Shown piece after piece: positions 16,045 through 25,984 of a stretch of DNA of 37,457 nucleotides. The stretch covers positions 1 through 37,457 of the forward strand of contig CAZFER010000062.1 in assembly GCA_964517495.1 (NCBI GenBank), written 5' to 3'. A program made the position numbers and the translations under genes. The stretch comes from CAZFER01 sp964517495. GTDB lineage: Bacteria > Hinthialibacterota > Hinthialibacteria > Hinthialibacterales > Hinthialibacteraceae. Below the pieces are notes generated by a model. It saw nothing but the letters and a program-made list of their open reading frames with translations. It was not told the origin of the DNA and searched no databases. Position 1 is the first letter of the stretch, and every line of letters begins with the position of its first letter.

Positions 16045-17481
16045 TTAAATTAATGAATGAATCCAGGCAACAAGGTTTGCTGGTAGCGTACCCATCCAAA
16101 GCAGCAGGATTGATAAAAATGCCAGTACAAAACTGCTTGACCAGGGGATGGGCAGGTGTCCTTTGGTTGGAATAACAACCTCATTTGGTTGTGAAATCAT
16201 GGTCACTAAAATTCGCAGGTAATAGAAGAGGCCAATGGAACTACTGAGAACTACAGAAAATACTAGTAACCACTCTGTGGAACCGACACCGGCGGCAATT
16301 AAATAAAATTTGCCTATGAAACCACCCGTAAGTGGAATACCCGCAAGCGAGAGGATGGCAAATGTGAAAATTCCTGCCAGCCAGGGCCGTCGCCAAAAAA
16401 GGCCATGATAGTCTGTTAATTCCTCCGCCTCGTGATTTTGTGCTGAAAGTACACTGATTATTCCAAATGCGATTAGAGTAGTAACCATGTATGCAGTTAT
16501 ATAAAACAAACCTGCGGTTATGGCGATACGCTCCATCGCAATAATCGCTACCAGTAAATAACCCAAATGAGCGATCGACGAAAAAGCCAGAATTCGCTTT
16601 ACATTGTTTTGCAATAAAGCAAGCCAATTACCAACGAACATAGAAACAACTGCGATTAAGATAAAAGCAAGATAAAGAGATGGGAAATCCGACATTTTTA
16701 ACGGTGCCAAAAACGCGATAACCACAGCGAACATGCCTCCCTTGGATACGGTGGCTACAAACGCGGTGATGGGGGCGGGAGCGCCTTGGTAAACATCCGG
16801 CGTCCAAAGGTGAAAGGGAACCAATGCCAATTTGAAACCCACGCCGATAAGGATTAATGCCAAACCCACATTGAAGATAACATTGTCTTGCACATTTTCT
16901 TCAACAATTGCCTCAGACAAAGCGTTCAATTGCATGGTTCCCGTATCAGCATATAGCAACGCCATGCCGAACAAAAGAAAGGCAGTGGAAACGGATGCAA
17001 GAATCAGATATTTGATTCCTGCTTCTATACAGCGTTTTTCTTCACGTATATAGGCAATTAGTCCATATAAAGAAACAGTAAGAATTTCCAGCCCCAGGAA
17101 GAGCGAGGCAAAATGACGGCTGGCAGCTAATACAGATGATCCCAAAGCGGCTAACATCAAAAGAAGGTAAACTTCCTCTCGATGATCAACGTTGTTTAAT
17201 TCCATATAGTTATAGATCATCAGGCCAACGGCGATGGTTGCTGCGATCAATAATCCGGTAAAGTACTGAGCCATTCCATTCACATACAAAAGTGATGTTA
17301 TGTTTTGGGGAAGGGAACCAGCTGAAAAAAACAATGAAATAAAAGCAATGCTCAATCCTGTGATGGATAGAGATGCAGCAAGGGTGTGATTGCGTTTGAA
17401 TGGAATAACCAATATAACCAACAGAGCAAAGGCTGTCAGTAAAATGTAGGGCATTAGGACGATAAATTGAGCCGTGCTCAT
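16045..17481 (-). CDS. nuoN: NADH-quinone oxidoreductase subunit N
   Basis: A 478-residue antiporter-like membrane subunit of complex I, last of the 13-gene nuo operon. It is a multi-helix protein with the conserved core AGIKYLILASVSTAFLLFG, the proton-channel segment LALVPFHLWTPDVYQGAPAP and the repeat AFSSIAHLGYLL. Length is close to E. coli NuoN (485). Its ATG overlaps the nuoM stop by four bases. Only four bases separate its stop from the convergent DUF4432 gene, so no dedicated terminator fits between them. Confidence 0.96.
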   Translation of the reverse strand: MSTAQFIVLMPYILLTAFALLVILVIPFKRNHTLAASLSITGLSIAFISLFFSAGSLPQNITSLLYVNGMAQYFTGLLIAATIAVGLMIYNYMELNNVDHREEVYLLLMLAALGSSVLAASRHFASLFLGLEILTVSLYGLIAYIREEKRCIEAGIKYLILASVSTAFLLFGMALLYADTGTMQLNALSEAIVEENVQDNVIFNVGLALILIGVGFKLALVPFHLWTPDVYQGAPAPITAFVATVSKGGMFAVVIAFLAPLKMSDFPSLYLAFILIAVVSMFVGNWLALLQNNVKRILAFSSIAHLGYLLVAIIAMERIAITAGLFYITAYMVTTLIAFGIISVLSAQNHEAEELTDYHGLFWRRPWLAGIFTFAILSLAGIPLTGGFIGKFYLIAAGVGSTEWLLVFSVVLSSSIGLFYYLRILVTMISQPNEVVIPTKGHLPIPWSSSFVLAFLSILLLWMGTLPANLVAWIHSLI

Positions 17482-19022
17482 GGATGACCTCCTGCTCCAC
17501 TTGCATTCAATATATCGGGTGGGATGTGTGAAATAGGTTCTAAATCATGATTTATCATATGAATGTTGTCGATGGCAGGCTGTACGGTATCAAGCAACGG
17601 TTGAGGATATAATCCCAGGATGATAAGTGCAGCGATCAATGCCACCATGACTACCCATTCCCGCCTGCTCAAATCTTCAATTTGCCATCCCTCTGAATTG
17701 GGGCCGAAAAATACTTCTTGCATGATGCGTAATGAATACACCGTGGCAAAAACCAGCCCAATCACGGCTAAACTGGTCATTAATACATTGGCCTGGTAGG
17801 CTCCAATCAAAATCAGGATCTCCGCGACAAAATTTGCCAAACCCGGCAACCCCAGTGAAGCCAAAGCGAAAATCATGGCAACACCGCTCATTCGGGGCAC
17901 TACTGACCATAGTCCACCCAGGCGGTTCAGATCACGGGTATGCATTCTTTTTTGCATCATTCCTGCAAGAATAAAGAGGGCGGATGTGCTTAATCCATGG
18001 GCTACCATTTGCATTACGGTTCCCTGCAAGGCCCATTCATTCATGGCGAATACACCAAGTAGAACAAATCCCATATGGCTAACGCTGGTATAAGCAATCA
18101 GCCGTTTGAGATCGGTCTGGGCAAAGGCAAGCACCGCGCCATATAAAATACCAACAACTCCCACGATCATCGCGGTTGGTGCCAGCGCATGTGCAGCATG
18201 AGGGAATAGCGGTAGCACAAACCGCAACAGGCCATAAGCACCAGTTTTCAAAAGCAAGCCTGCCAGGATTACACTGCCTGCCGTAGGGGCTTCAGTATGG
18301 GCATCGGGAAGCCATGTATGGACGGGTACGGCGGGTAATTTAACCGCAAAGGCAACAACGAAACCCCACATCAACCACCATGCGGTTCGAAAACTCATGG
18401 TTGTATCAAGGAGTTCGTTATAGTTGAATGTATATATGCCAGTGGTTTGTGCGTGAATAAAATACAATCCCAGGATACTAAGCAGCATTAACAATCCGCT
18501 GACTTGGGTAAAGATGAAAAATTTGTATGCGGCGTATATTCGTTTTTCGTGTCCCCAAATACCGATTAGAAAATACATTGGAACCAGCATCAGTTCCCAG
18601 AAAAAGTAAAAGAGGAACAGATCAAGAGCCAAAAACACACCAACGATCCCAGCTAACACCCACAAAAGGTTGAAGTGGAAAAAGCCAACTCGATAAGTGA
18701 TCTCTTTCCACGAAACCAAAACAGAAAGCAGTCCGAGGAATAAAGTTAAAATCACCAGGATCAGGCTCAAACCATCCATTCCAAGGTGAAATTCAATTCC
18801 CAGTTGGGGTATCCAGGCTTTTTGCCATTCAATAAGCCATTGGTTTGTGCTTTGTGTAGACAATTTAATCGTGCTCTGGGTGCATAAGGTAAGCACAATA
18901 AGCATATCCATCGCGAGTGCCAATAATGCTGTCCAGCGGGCTTTCTCAGAACTCCAACGGCTGACAACGGCTGAAAGCAGACCACCAATTAATAATATAA
19001 GAATAAGGTAAACCAATATCAT
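17478..19022 (-). CDS. nuoM: NADH-quinone oxidoreductase subunit M
   Basis: A 514-residue antiporter-like proton-pumping subunit. Family marks are LGIEFHLGMDGLSLILV near the N-terminus, FFWELMLVPMYFLIGIWG (conserved Glu), KLPAVPVHTWLPDAHTEAP (conserved Lys and HTWLPDAH), and AYTSVSHMGFVLLG. Length is near E. coli NuoM (509). The start overlaps the nuoL stop and the end overlaps the nuoN start by four bases each, so translation is coupled along the operon. Confidence 0.97.
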   Translation of the reverse strand: MILVYLILILLIGGLLSAVVSRWSSEKARWTALLALAMDMLIVLTLCTQSTIKLSTQSTNQWLIEWQKAWIPQLGIEFHLGMDGLSLILVILTLFLGLLSVLVSWKEITYRVGFFHFNLLWVLAGIVGVFLALDLFLFYFFWELMLVPMYFLIGIWGHEKRIYAAYKFFIFTQVSGLLMLLSILGLYFIHAQTTGIYTFNYNELLDTTMSFRTAWWLMWGFVVAFAVKLPAVPVHTWLPDAHTEAPTAGSVILAGLLLKTGAYGLLRFVLPLFPHAAHALAPTAMIVGVVGILYGAVLAFAQTDLKRLIAYTSVSHMGFVLLGVFAMNEWALQGTVMQMVAHGLSTSALFILAGMMQKRMHTRDLNRLGGLWSVVPRMSGVAMIFALASLGLPGLANFVAEILILIGAYQANVLMTSLAVIGLVFATVYSLRIMQEVFFGPNSEGWQIEDLSRREWVVMVALIAALIILGLYPQPLLDTVQPAIDNIHMINHDLEPISHIPPDILNASGAGGHP

Positions 19023-20902
19023 ATAATCACCATGATTGCAATTAATATAATTGCGCCAACAGCAATCCCGGATGCATACCAGCGAACGTTACCGGTTTGG
19101 GTTTGGCGCAATATCCAATAGAGACCGCGATTTACCCAGGTAATCCAAAGGGGAATTGCATTGAAGACGTCCCGTTTATTGATATGCGCGAGAGATATAA
19201 AGGGTTGAATGAAAATGGCACGATAGAATGCATCGAATCCCCAACCCTGAAGCCAGAATGTTTGTACCCTTTGAACTGTACCATGTTGTAACCAGGAAAT
19301 AAGAATATGAGGATTTTTATAATACAAAACATATGCGATCAAGAGACCAGATAAGGCTACGAACGAAGCGATTATCTGCATCACTAATTCTATACGAATG
19401 GAACCGTGGCCTTCGGTATGGGGGAGTATGGTGTGCATGAATGCTCCGAATGGGGCAAACCCCCCGAGAGTATGGGGCATCTCAACAAAGCCGGCGATAA
19501 TCGAAAAGACGGCTAAAATTACCAAGGGAATTTTGATAGTATAACCTGGGGAATGGTGTATATCTTTTTTTGTTTTTCCAAAAAAGGTAACAATAACCAT
19601 ACGAGCTGTATATATCATGGTGATGAAGGCGCCAAGCAAACCGGCTAACCATAACCATCCGCCCCCTTGGTGGTAATTCCATGCTTTCCATAAGATTAAA
19701 TCCTTGCTGTAAAAACCTGCGGTAACCAAAGGGAGGGCGGCCAATGATGCGGCACCAATCAGGAATGTCCAAAAGGTCACGGGGAGTTTTTTATAAAGCC
19801 CGCCCATCTTGAACATGTCGTGTTCATGATGCATGGCCATAATCACGGCACCTGCGCCGAGGAAGAGAAGCGCTTTAAAAAATGCATGGGTCATGAAATG
19901 GAAAATAGCCTCTGACCACGCGCCCACACCCAATGCAAGAAACATGTATCCAATTTGACTGATGGTTGAGTAAGCCAACACGCGTTTGATATCCCGTTGC
20001 ACCAACGCGCTGCAACCTGCTATTAACAATGTGGCTGCTCCGATGATTGCGATTACCAATTGAATGGAAGGCGCGAGTTCAAACAGTGTATGGGTTCGTG
20101 CAATAAGATAAACACCGGCGGTCACCATGGTGGCAGCATGAATAAGGGCGCTAACTGGCGTGGGTCCTGCCATCGCATCAGGAAGCCAGGTTTGCAATGG
20201 CAATTGGGCTGATTTTCCAAACGCACCGATCATCAATAATGCTGCCGCTGTGCAGGCTAATACTGAGTCGCTTTCCCATTGTTGGGGAGCCAGTTGGAGA
20301 AGCGCTTGAATATGAAGCGTCCCAAAGTTTGCAAAGAGTAGGAATAATCCAATCGCCATGGCGGCATCGCCTATACGGGTGACGATGAATGCCTTTTGCG
20401 CGGCATAGCCATTAGCCGGCGTGTGATACCAAAATCCGATGAGTAGATAACTGCACAATCCCACGCCTTCCCAGCCGAGGTAAAGGAACACAAGGTTATC
20501 CGCTAACAGCAATAACAGCATGGATGCGATAAATAAATTCATATAAGCAAAAAAGCGGGCATAACCGGAATCTTCATGCATATATTCAATGGAATAGAGA
20601 TGAATGAGAAATCCTACAAACGTCACGATCAGCATCATAACCATGGATAGGGCATCCAGGTGCAGTCCGATGGCAGGATCAAATCCACCAACGTTCATCC
20701 AAGTCCATAGCGTTTGTGTAAACGTGATTGGCTTGGATGCCAAAAAAGCACCGGAAACCAAAAAACTGAATAAGGCTGATAACCCCATCGCAAGTAATGT
20801 TATGCATGCGACCGCTTTTCGGCTTAAATTTGAGCCACCAATAGCGAGTACGAAGAAACCGATAAGTGGAAATGTGGGCACCAGCCACAGTGTATAAAGC
20901 AT
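19019..20902 (-). CDS. nuoL: NADH-quinone oxidoreductase subunit L
   Basis: A 627-residue subunit, the most distal antiporter-like pump, with the long C-terminal lateral helix. Marks are the segment FLYLGWEGVGLCSYLLIGFW, the channel KSAQLPLQTWLPDAMAGPTPVSALIHAATMV (seen in two parts) and AYSTISQIGYMFLALG. E. coli NuoL has 613 residues. It lies one base after the nuoK stop and overlaps nuoM by four bases. Confidence 0.97.
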   Translation of the reverse strand: MLYTLWLVPTFPLIGFFVLAIGGSNLSRKAVACITLLAMGLSALFSFLVSGAFLASKPITFTQTLWTWMNVGGFDPAIGLHLDALSMVMMLIVTFVGFLIHLYSIEYMHEDSGYARFFAYMNLFIASMLLLLLADNLVFLYLGWEGVGLCSYLLIGFWYHTPANGYAAQKAFIVTRIGDAAMAIGLFLLFANFGTLHIQALLQLAPQQWESDSVLACTAAALLMIGAFGKSAQLPLQTWLPDAMAGPTPVSALIHAATMVTAGVYLIARTHTLFELAPSIQLVIAIIGAATLLIAGCSALVQRDIKRVLAYSTISQIGYMFLALGVGAWSEAIFHFMTHAFFKALLFLGAGAVIMAMHHEHDMFKMGGLYKKLPVTFWTFLIGAASLAALPLVTAGFYSKDLILWKAWNYHQGGGWLWLAGLLGAFITMIYTARMVIVTFFGKTKKDIHHSPGYTIKIPLVILAVFSIIAGFVEMPHTLGGFAPFGAFMHTILPHTEGHGSIRIELVMQIIASFVALSGLLIAYVLYYKNPHILISWLQHGTVQRVQTFWLQGWGFDAFYRAIFIQPFISLAHINKRDVFNAIPLWITWVNRGLYWILRQTQTGNVRWYASGIAVGAIILIAIMVII

Positions 20903-20903
20903 G

Positions 20904-21212
20904 TTATCCCTTCAATTGATTTAAATGATTCGTGTCCAAGGTTTTTATTTTATAAAACATGAGGAATACCAGCGCGAGACCGACAGATACTTCAGCAGCA
21001 GCGACTGCCAAAATAAAGATAAACATAACCTGGCCATCTGTTTCGCCCCAACGCGCGCCAGCCACGACGAACGCCAGACCGGCTGCATTGAGCATGATCT
21101 CAATTGACATCAAGATGAATATAATATTGCGGCGGACCAACACACCCGTCAGGCCAAGGGTGAACAGGATTCCTGCCAACAACAGGCCATGTTCCATTGG
21201 AATCTGTGTCAT
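20904..21212 (-). CDS. nuoK: NADH-quinone oxidoreductase subunit K
   Basis: A 102-residue three-helix membrane subunit with the conserved glutamates in SIEIMLNAAGLAF and AAAEVSVGLAL, and the family pattern EHGLLLAGILFTLGLTG. I start it at ATG 21212, where ATGA overlaps the nuoJ stop; this begins MTQIPMEHG, like E. coli MIPLQHG. An upstream in-frame start at 21260 would add 16 unconserved residues lying inside nuoJ. Confidence 0.95.
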   Translation of the reverse strand: MTQIPMEHGLLLAGILFTLGLTGVLVRRNIIFILMSIEIMLNAAGLAFVVAGARWGETDGQVMFIFILAVAAAEVSVGLALVFLMFYKIKTLDTNHLNQLKG

Positions 21213-21733
21213 TGAGTATTCTCCATTGATTGATTGGTTTGCGGTATTTTCCTTCGGCAAAGGTGATAGGCGGCAACCAAACCAGCCAATAACAGTAAAG
21301 AGGCTAGTTCAACGCCTAGCATATACGGTCCATAAAGGGATACACCAACTTCTTTTGGCCCGACTATTGTTTGCCCCACCTTTTGATGGGGCGTGGCAGC
21401 CAGCATATATATCCATTCACACAATAGTACGATTGCGATGAATGATGGACCAATCCACATGCTGCCCTTGAGCCATTGGCTTTCTTGTCGGGTTGTCTCC
21501 TGGCCCAAATTAAGCATCATGATAACGAAGATGAACAACACCATGATGGCACCGGCATAAATAATCACTTCAAGCGCCGCTACGAAAGGGGCTCCCAATG
21601 TGAAAAATACCATTGCCAGGGAAAGCAGCGATACAATCAAATACAAAAGTGCATGGATGGCATTAAGTCGGGTAATGACCATGACAGTGGCGCCCACAGC
21701 GAGAAGAGATGATATGTAAAATATGGCAATCAT
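21209..21733 (-). CDS. nuoJ: NADH-quinone oxidoreductase subunit J
   Basis: A 174-residue membrane subunit with about five helices. The conserved third helix is clear: ALEVIIYAGAIMVLFIFVIMMLNLG, the segment that forms a pi-bulge in solved complex I structures. The C-terminal hydrophilic tail is short. The gene starts 17 bases after nuoI and its stop overlaps the nuoK start by four bases. Confidence 0.94.
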   Translation of the reverse strand: MIAIFYISSLLAVGATVMVITRLNAIHALLYLIVSLLSLAMVFFTLGAPFVAALEVIIYAGAIMVLFIFVIMMLNLGQETTRQESQWLKGSMWIGPSFIAIVLLCEWIYMLAATPHQKVGQTIVGPKEVGVSLYGPYMLGVELASLLLLAGLVAAYHLCRRKIPQTNQSMENTQ

Positions 21734-21750
21734 TTTTGTACTTGGGTTCC

Positions 21751-22278
21751 TTATGGAATCAAACTGTGTATATCAACAGGTTTTTCTTCGTTTTCCGCAT
21801 CACCTTTATCTTTATCCCCGAAGGCCAATCCAGCCACCCGATAAAAATTATAACCGGGATATTTACCCTCTCCTGAAATGGTTAAATCCTCTTTTTCATA
21901 GACCAGATTCTGCCGATTGTATTCTGACATTTCAAAATCCGGTGTTAATTGAATGGCATACGTAGGGCATGCCTCTTCGCAGAGTCCACAGAAAATGCAG
22001 CGTGAAAAGTTAATGCGGAAAAAATCAGGATAGCGACGTCCTTCCTCATTTTCTGTCGCCTGGAGGGCTATGCAATCCACAGGACATGCCACAGCGCACA
22101 GGTAGCACGCCACACAGCGCTCTTCACCATCCGGATCACGGGATAGGATGATGCGTCCCCGCCAGCGTGGTGCGAGATAGGGTTTTTCTTCGGGGTATAA
22201 TATGGTGTCGCGTTTGCGAAATGTATGTTTTAGCACGATCCATGTACTTAACAATATGCTATAAATCTTTCGAATCAT
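21751..22278 (-). CDS. nuoI: NADH-quinone oxidoreductase subunit I
   Basis: A 175-residue peripheral subunit carrying two [4Fe-4S] clusters (N6a and N6b). Ligand sets are C55/C58/C61 with C104, and C94/C97/C100 with C65, as in bacterial ferredoxin folds. An N-terminal amphipathic segment sits on the membrane arm. It passes electrons from NuoG to NuoB. Length is close to E. coli NuoI (180). Confidence 0.96.
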   Translation of the reverse strand: MIRKIYSILLSTWIVLKHTFRKRDTILYPEEKPYLAPRWRGRIILSRDPDGEERCVACYLCAVACPVDCIALQATENEEGRRYPDFFRINFSRCIFCGLCEEACPTYAIQLTPDFEMSEYNRQNLVYEKEDLTISGEGKYPGYNFYRVAGLAFGDKDKGDAENEEKPVDIHSLIP

Positions 22279-22287
22279 TGTTTACCT

Positions 22288-23244
22288 TTATCCATTGCGA
22301 ATTAATACAATTAATCCGGTAATTAGCAAATTTATTAATGTCAGCGGCAATAACACCTTCCACCCGAATGAAATAAGTTGATCAAATCGTAAACGGGGCA
22401 GAGTTGCCCGCATGAGGATGAATGCCATCACAAATACTAGCGTTTTGATTAAAAACCAAACCAAGGGCGGCAAAAGCGGTCCTGTCCATCCGCCAAAAAA
22501 GAGAACCACGGAAAAAGCTGAGATTAAAGTAATGCCTAGATATTCACCCACAAAAAACATCCCGAATTTCATACCCGAATATTCAGAATGGTAGCCTGAT
22601 ACAATTTCACTTTCCGATTCAGGCAGATCGAAGGGGAGGCGATGTGTTTCTGCAAAACCGGCGATCAAGAAAATCACACAGCCTAAAAACTGGGGAATGA
22701 TGAACCACATCTCTTTTTGGGCCTCTACAATCTTGCTCAAATTAAAAGAACCAGCCAGCATCACGACTCCCATCAGCGACAAGCCCATAAAAACTTCATA
22801 ACTAATCATCTGGGCAGCACTGCGCATGGCCCCCAACAAAGAGTATTTGTTATTGGATGCCCAACCGCCAAGAACGACACTGTAAGCACCCATTGAAGAC
22901 ATGGCGAGAAAAAAAAGCAGCCCAATATTCATGTCAGAAACTAAAATCCCAGGGGCAAAGGGGATTACCGCGAATGACAGCAGGACAGTAATCATAATGA
23001 CCATGGGAGCCAGAATAAATATGAATTTATCCGAAAAAGTAGGTATCCAATCCTCTTTGGTGAATATTTTGATCATATCAGCCACAACTTGAAAAATCCC
23101 AAATGGGCCAACTCGATTGGGGCCATACCGATCCTGCCAAAGCGCCAACAACCGGCGTTCCAGCCAAATCCACGCAGGTGGAGCGGTCATCACCGCACTT
23201 AGAATCATAAGAGGGAGTATGAAGGTATGGAGTAATTCACTCAT
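22288..23244 (-). CDS. nuoH: NADH-quinone oxidoreductase subunit H
   Basis: A 318-residue membrane subunit that forms the quinone chamber with NuoD and NuoB. Recognisable segments are WLERRLLALWQDRYGPNRVGPFG, the acidic loop AETHRLPFDLPESESEIVSGYHSEYSG (split reading of a conserved loop) and the C-terminal RATLPRLRFDQLISFGWK. Length is near E. coli NuoH (325). Its ATG overlaps the nuoG stop by four bases. Confidence 0.97.
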   Translation of the reverse strand: MSELLHTFILPLMILSAVMTAPPAWIWLERRLLALWQDRYGPNRVGPFGIFQVVADMIKIFTKEDWIPTFSDKFIFILAPMVIMITVLLSFAVIPFAPGILVSDMNIGLLFFLAMSSMGAYSVVLGGWASNNKYSLLGAMRSAAQMISYEVFMGLSLMGVVMLAGSFNLSKIVEAQKEMWFIIPQFLGCVIFLIAGFAETHRLPFDLPESESEIVSGYHSEYSGMKFGMFFVGEYLGITLISAFSVVLFFGGWTGPLLPPLVWFLIKTLVFVMAFILMRATLPRLRFDQLISFGWKVLLPLTLINLLITGLIVLIRNG

Positions 23245-25973
23245 GATGCTGGTACTGCCCTCCTATTTTTCGAACGTCCTTTCATTTTTCCAAAGAGGGG
23301 AAATGAAATACCCTTTAGTTCTGGTAATCCTGAAGGATATCCGGCAATCCCATACGGTAAGGATTTGTCAAATTTTATGGGAAACTCTATGTTTGAATTA
23401 CATTCTTCAATACAAACTAAATCCCCTTCATCAAATCGATTTTTGGCATAGTCAGGATGAATGGATATATAAGGTTTCACAGACAATTCCTTGATACCTG
23501 ATGATAAAACACTTAATTCTTCTGAACCAAAGATGTGATAGAGAGGAACGAAAAGCACACCATCATCTGATGCAGAGAAGGGTGATGGGATCGTATTGAA
23601 ATAATCCACGTGAATAATTTGTTCTGGTTCGATCAATCGTTTCCCTGGATCACCCCCATGCAGTGGACCTCCAATTTCGCTCTGAAATTTATTCACTGAT
23701 TGGACTGAATTCCATCCCGGTGACCAGAATTCGTTGATCAACGCAGTGGGCGGTTCTCCTTCATAGCCTTCCATTGAAAAAGAAAGAGGAGAGTCTGGAT
23801 CGTCAGCGGGTTTGGGTTCATGGATGTTCTGGTGGGCGGTTATCGCCGTACGGCCACTATAGCGATGGGGCTGCCTTGGAATTTTTTGTCCTGCCATGCG
23901 AAATTCTGCAGGTGGTGCCATGTCATTTATTGGCTGGAATTCGCTTATGGCGTTGGAAATATCATTAACCAAATCATCCAATGCTTTCCAGCGGCAATGG
24001 TCGAAACGTTTTGTGATTCGTTCTATTTCCTGCAGCCAGCGCCAACTCTCTTGTACATTGCCTTCCGGAACGAATACCTGGTAAAACCGCTGAGCGCGTC
24101 CCTCCTGATTGATGATAGTTCCATCGCCTTCTGCAAAAGTTGCAGCGGGCAATACGAGATGTGCATTTTGAGTTGTAGTATTCATTAAATGATCTATTGC
24201 AATCACATAGTTTGCTTTGCTAAATAATGAATCTATAATCTCCTTTGCATCACGTCGATAAAGATCATTTTCAAGCACGACGATTGTACTGTTTGAATTG
24301 TTATCCAGTTTTTGAATGGCTTCAGATAAGCACTTATTCGTCATCATTGCCAATCCAAAACTGTTGCATTCCTTCATCGTGTAAGAGAGCAGGGAATTGA
24401 TACCATTCTGTTTTAAAGCCCATGCGGCATTGGCTGCACTAAACACTATTGCTTGATTTAAACTGCTGCCACTGATCACCAATGGATTTTTAGCCTGGTG
24501 TAAATCCTCAGCAATTTGTTTGGCCAGATTTTTCTCATCATGGGAGAGATTTTCAACACTTGGCGCGTTGGAATCCAGCTCATGAGCAATTGCGTATCCC
24601 AATCGTGCGATATCACCTGGTGCGGCTCGGTGGGTTGCTTTGGCTATATCGTCTAATTTGGTTTCTGCGGGCGTAGAGATATACAATGGCCCATATTGAT
24701 TCTGGACGGCATCCCGCACGGCGGCATCATGCCAATCGGGTATACCCATTTCTCTCGAGATCTCAAAACCCTTTTGTCGAACCGCCTGCCGCACAGCCAG
24801 TGCCATCATAGGGGCGGTATTGGTGATGTCTTCTCCCAAAATCAATACCGCATCGGCTTTGTGCATTTCTTGCAGTGTTGGTGTTTTTACAAAAACATTT
24901 TGTAATATGTCTATAATTGTTTTGTTGATTAGAAATTCATGGTCATTCACACCAGCAAAGAAATTGTCTTCGCCAGCCAGTTCACGCAATGCAAAGTTTG
25001 ATTCCAATGACGCACGCGGTGATCCGATACCAATGATCGCCTGACTATTCGGTTGCAATTGAGATAAATGATATTTGATATCGTCAATTGAAGATGTTTC
25101 AAAATCATTTTCGTTAGGTTGAATCAGTGGAGAATGAACACGCTTCTCATGGTTAACAAAACCATAGCCATAGCGGCCTCGATCGCAGAGAAAGTAGTTA
25201 TTGACTTGCCCGTTATAGCGGTTTCGGATTCGGCGCAGTTTACCATATCGTTCACCGGGAATGGTATTGCATCCCACTGAGCAATGGGTGCATATGGAAG
25301 GTGCAGTCTGTAAATCCCATTTCCGGGTGTAATGCTGTTTCAGGGTTTTATCTGTAAAGACACCGGTTGGGCATACCTCAACCAGGTTGCCGCTAAATTC
25401 GCTTTCGAATGGGCCGTCTTTATAGCGTCCAAAATAGACATGATCATGAGCACCGAAATGATGCAAGTCATCCCCTCCAGCATAATCAGCATAAAAGCGT
25501 TCACAGCGATAACATTGAATGCAGCGGTTCATTTCATGGTTGATCAGCGGCCCCAGATTTTGGTTTTGGTATGTGCGTTTTTTAAAGCGGTATTCGCGAT
25601 AGTTGTGGCCCGTCATCACCGTCATATCCTGGAGGTGACATTCTCCCCCTTCATCACAAATGGGGCAGTCATGGGGGTGATTGACCATCAAAAATTCCAC
25701 AATCGCCCTACGAAACTCCACGGCATCAGGATCGTGAATGGAAAAACGTGCGCCTTCTTTCACTGGTGTCATGCAGGCCATCACAATTTTGCCCTGCGTG
25801 TCGTTTTCGTCTTTGTATTGTTTTACAGCGCATAGCCGGCATGCTCCCACTGAACCCATCGCTGGATGCCAGCAAAAATAGGGGATATCCAAACCCGCTG
25901 AGGTCGCAGCCTTCAGTACGTTTTGGTTTTCCTCCAGTTCGTAAGGTTTATTGTCTATATAAACAGTAGCCAC
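23241..25973 (-). CDS. nuoG: NADH-quinone oxidoreductase subunit G (E. coli type, with N7 cluster)
   Basis: A 910-residue iron-sulfur subunit of the complex I peripheral arm. From the GTG start chosen here, [2Fe-2S] ligands are C34, C45, C48 and C67; the His-liganded N5 site is in NHPHDCPICDEGGEC; N4 is CIQCYRC plus a later Cys; and an extra N7 cluster is present at C228/C231/C235/C263, a feature of the E. coli-type subset. A molybdopterin-like inactive domain follows (SPRASLESNFALREL, FAEGDGTIINQEGRAQRF). ATG 25985 overlaps the nuoF stop, but GTG 25973 has GGAG six bases before it and gives VATVYIDNKPYEL, aligning with the E. coli start MATIHVDGKEYEV. I prefer GTG. Confidence 0.93.
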   Translation of the reverse strand: MATVYIDNKPYELEENQNVLKAATSAGLDIPYFCWHPAMGSVGACRLCAVKQYKDENDTQGKIVMACMTPVKEGARFSIHDPDAVEFRRAIVEFLMVNHPHDCPICDEGGECHLQDMTVMTGHNYREYRFKKRTYQNQNLGPLINHEMNRCIQCYRCERFYADYAGGDDLHHFGAHDHVYFGRYKDGPFESEFSGNLVEVCPTGVFTDKTLKQHYTRKWDLQTAPSICTHCSVGCNTIPGERYGKLRRIRNRYNGQVNNYFLCDRGRYGYGFVNHEKRVHSPLIQPNENDFETSSIDDIKYHLSQLQPNSQAIIGIGSPRASLESNFALRELAGEDNFFAGVNDHEFLINKTIIDILQNVFVKTPTLQEMHKADAVLILGEDITNTAPMMALAVRQAVRQKGFEISREMGIPDWHDAAVRDAVQNQYGPLYISTPAETKLDDIAKATHRAAPGDIARLGYAIAHELDSNAPSVENLSHDEKNLAKQIAEDLHQAKNPLVISGSSLNQAIVFSAANAAWALKQNGINSLLSYTMKECNSFGLAMMTNKCLSEAIQKLDNNSNSTIVVLENDLYRRDAKEIIDSLFSKANYVIAIDHLMNTTTQNAHLVLPAATFAEGDGTIINQEGRAQRFYQVFVPEGNVQESWRWLQEIERITKRFDHCRWKALDDLVNDISNAISEFQPINDMAPPAEFRMAGQKIPRQPHRYSGRTAITAHQNIHEPKPADDPDSPLSFSMEGYEGEPPTALINEFWSPGWNSVQSVNKFQSEIGGPLHGGDPGKRLIEPEQIIHVDYFNTIPSPFSASDDGVLFVPLYHIFGSEELSVLSSGIKELSVKPYISIHPDYAKNRFDEGDLVCIEECNSNIEFPIKFDKSLPYGIAGYPSGLPELKGISFPLFGKMKGRSKNRRAVPAS

Positions 25974-25984
25974 AACACACTCCA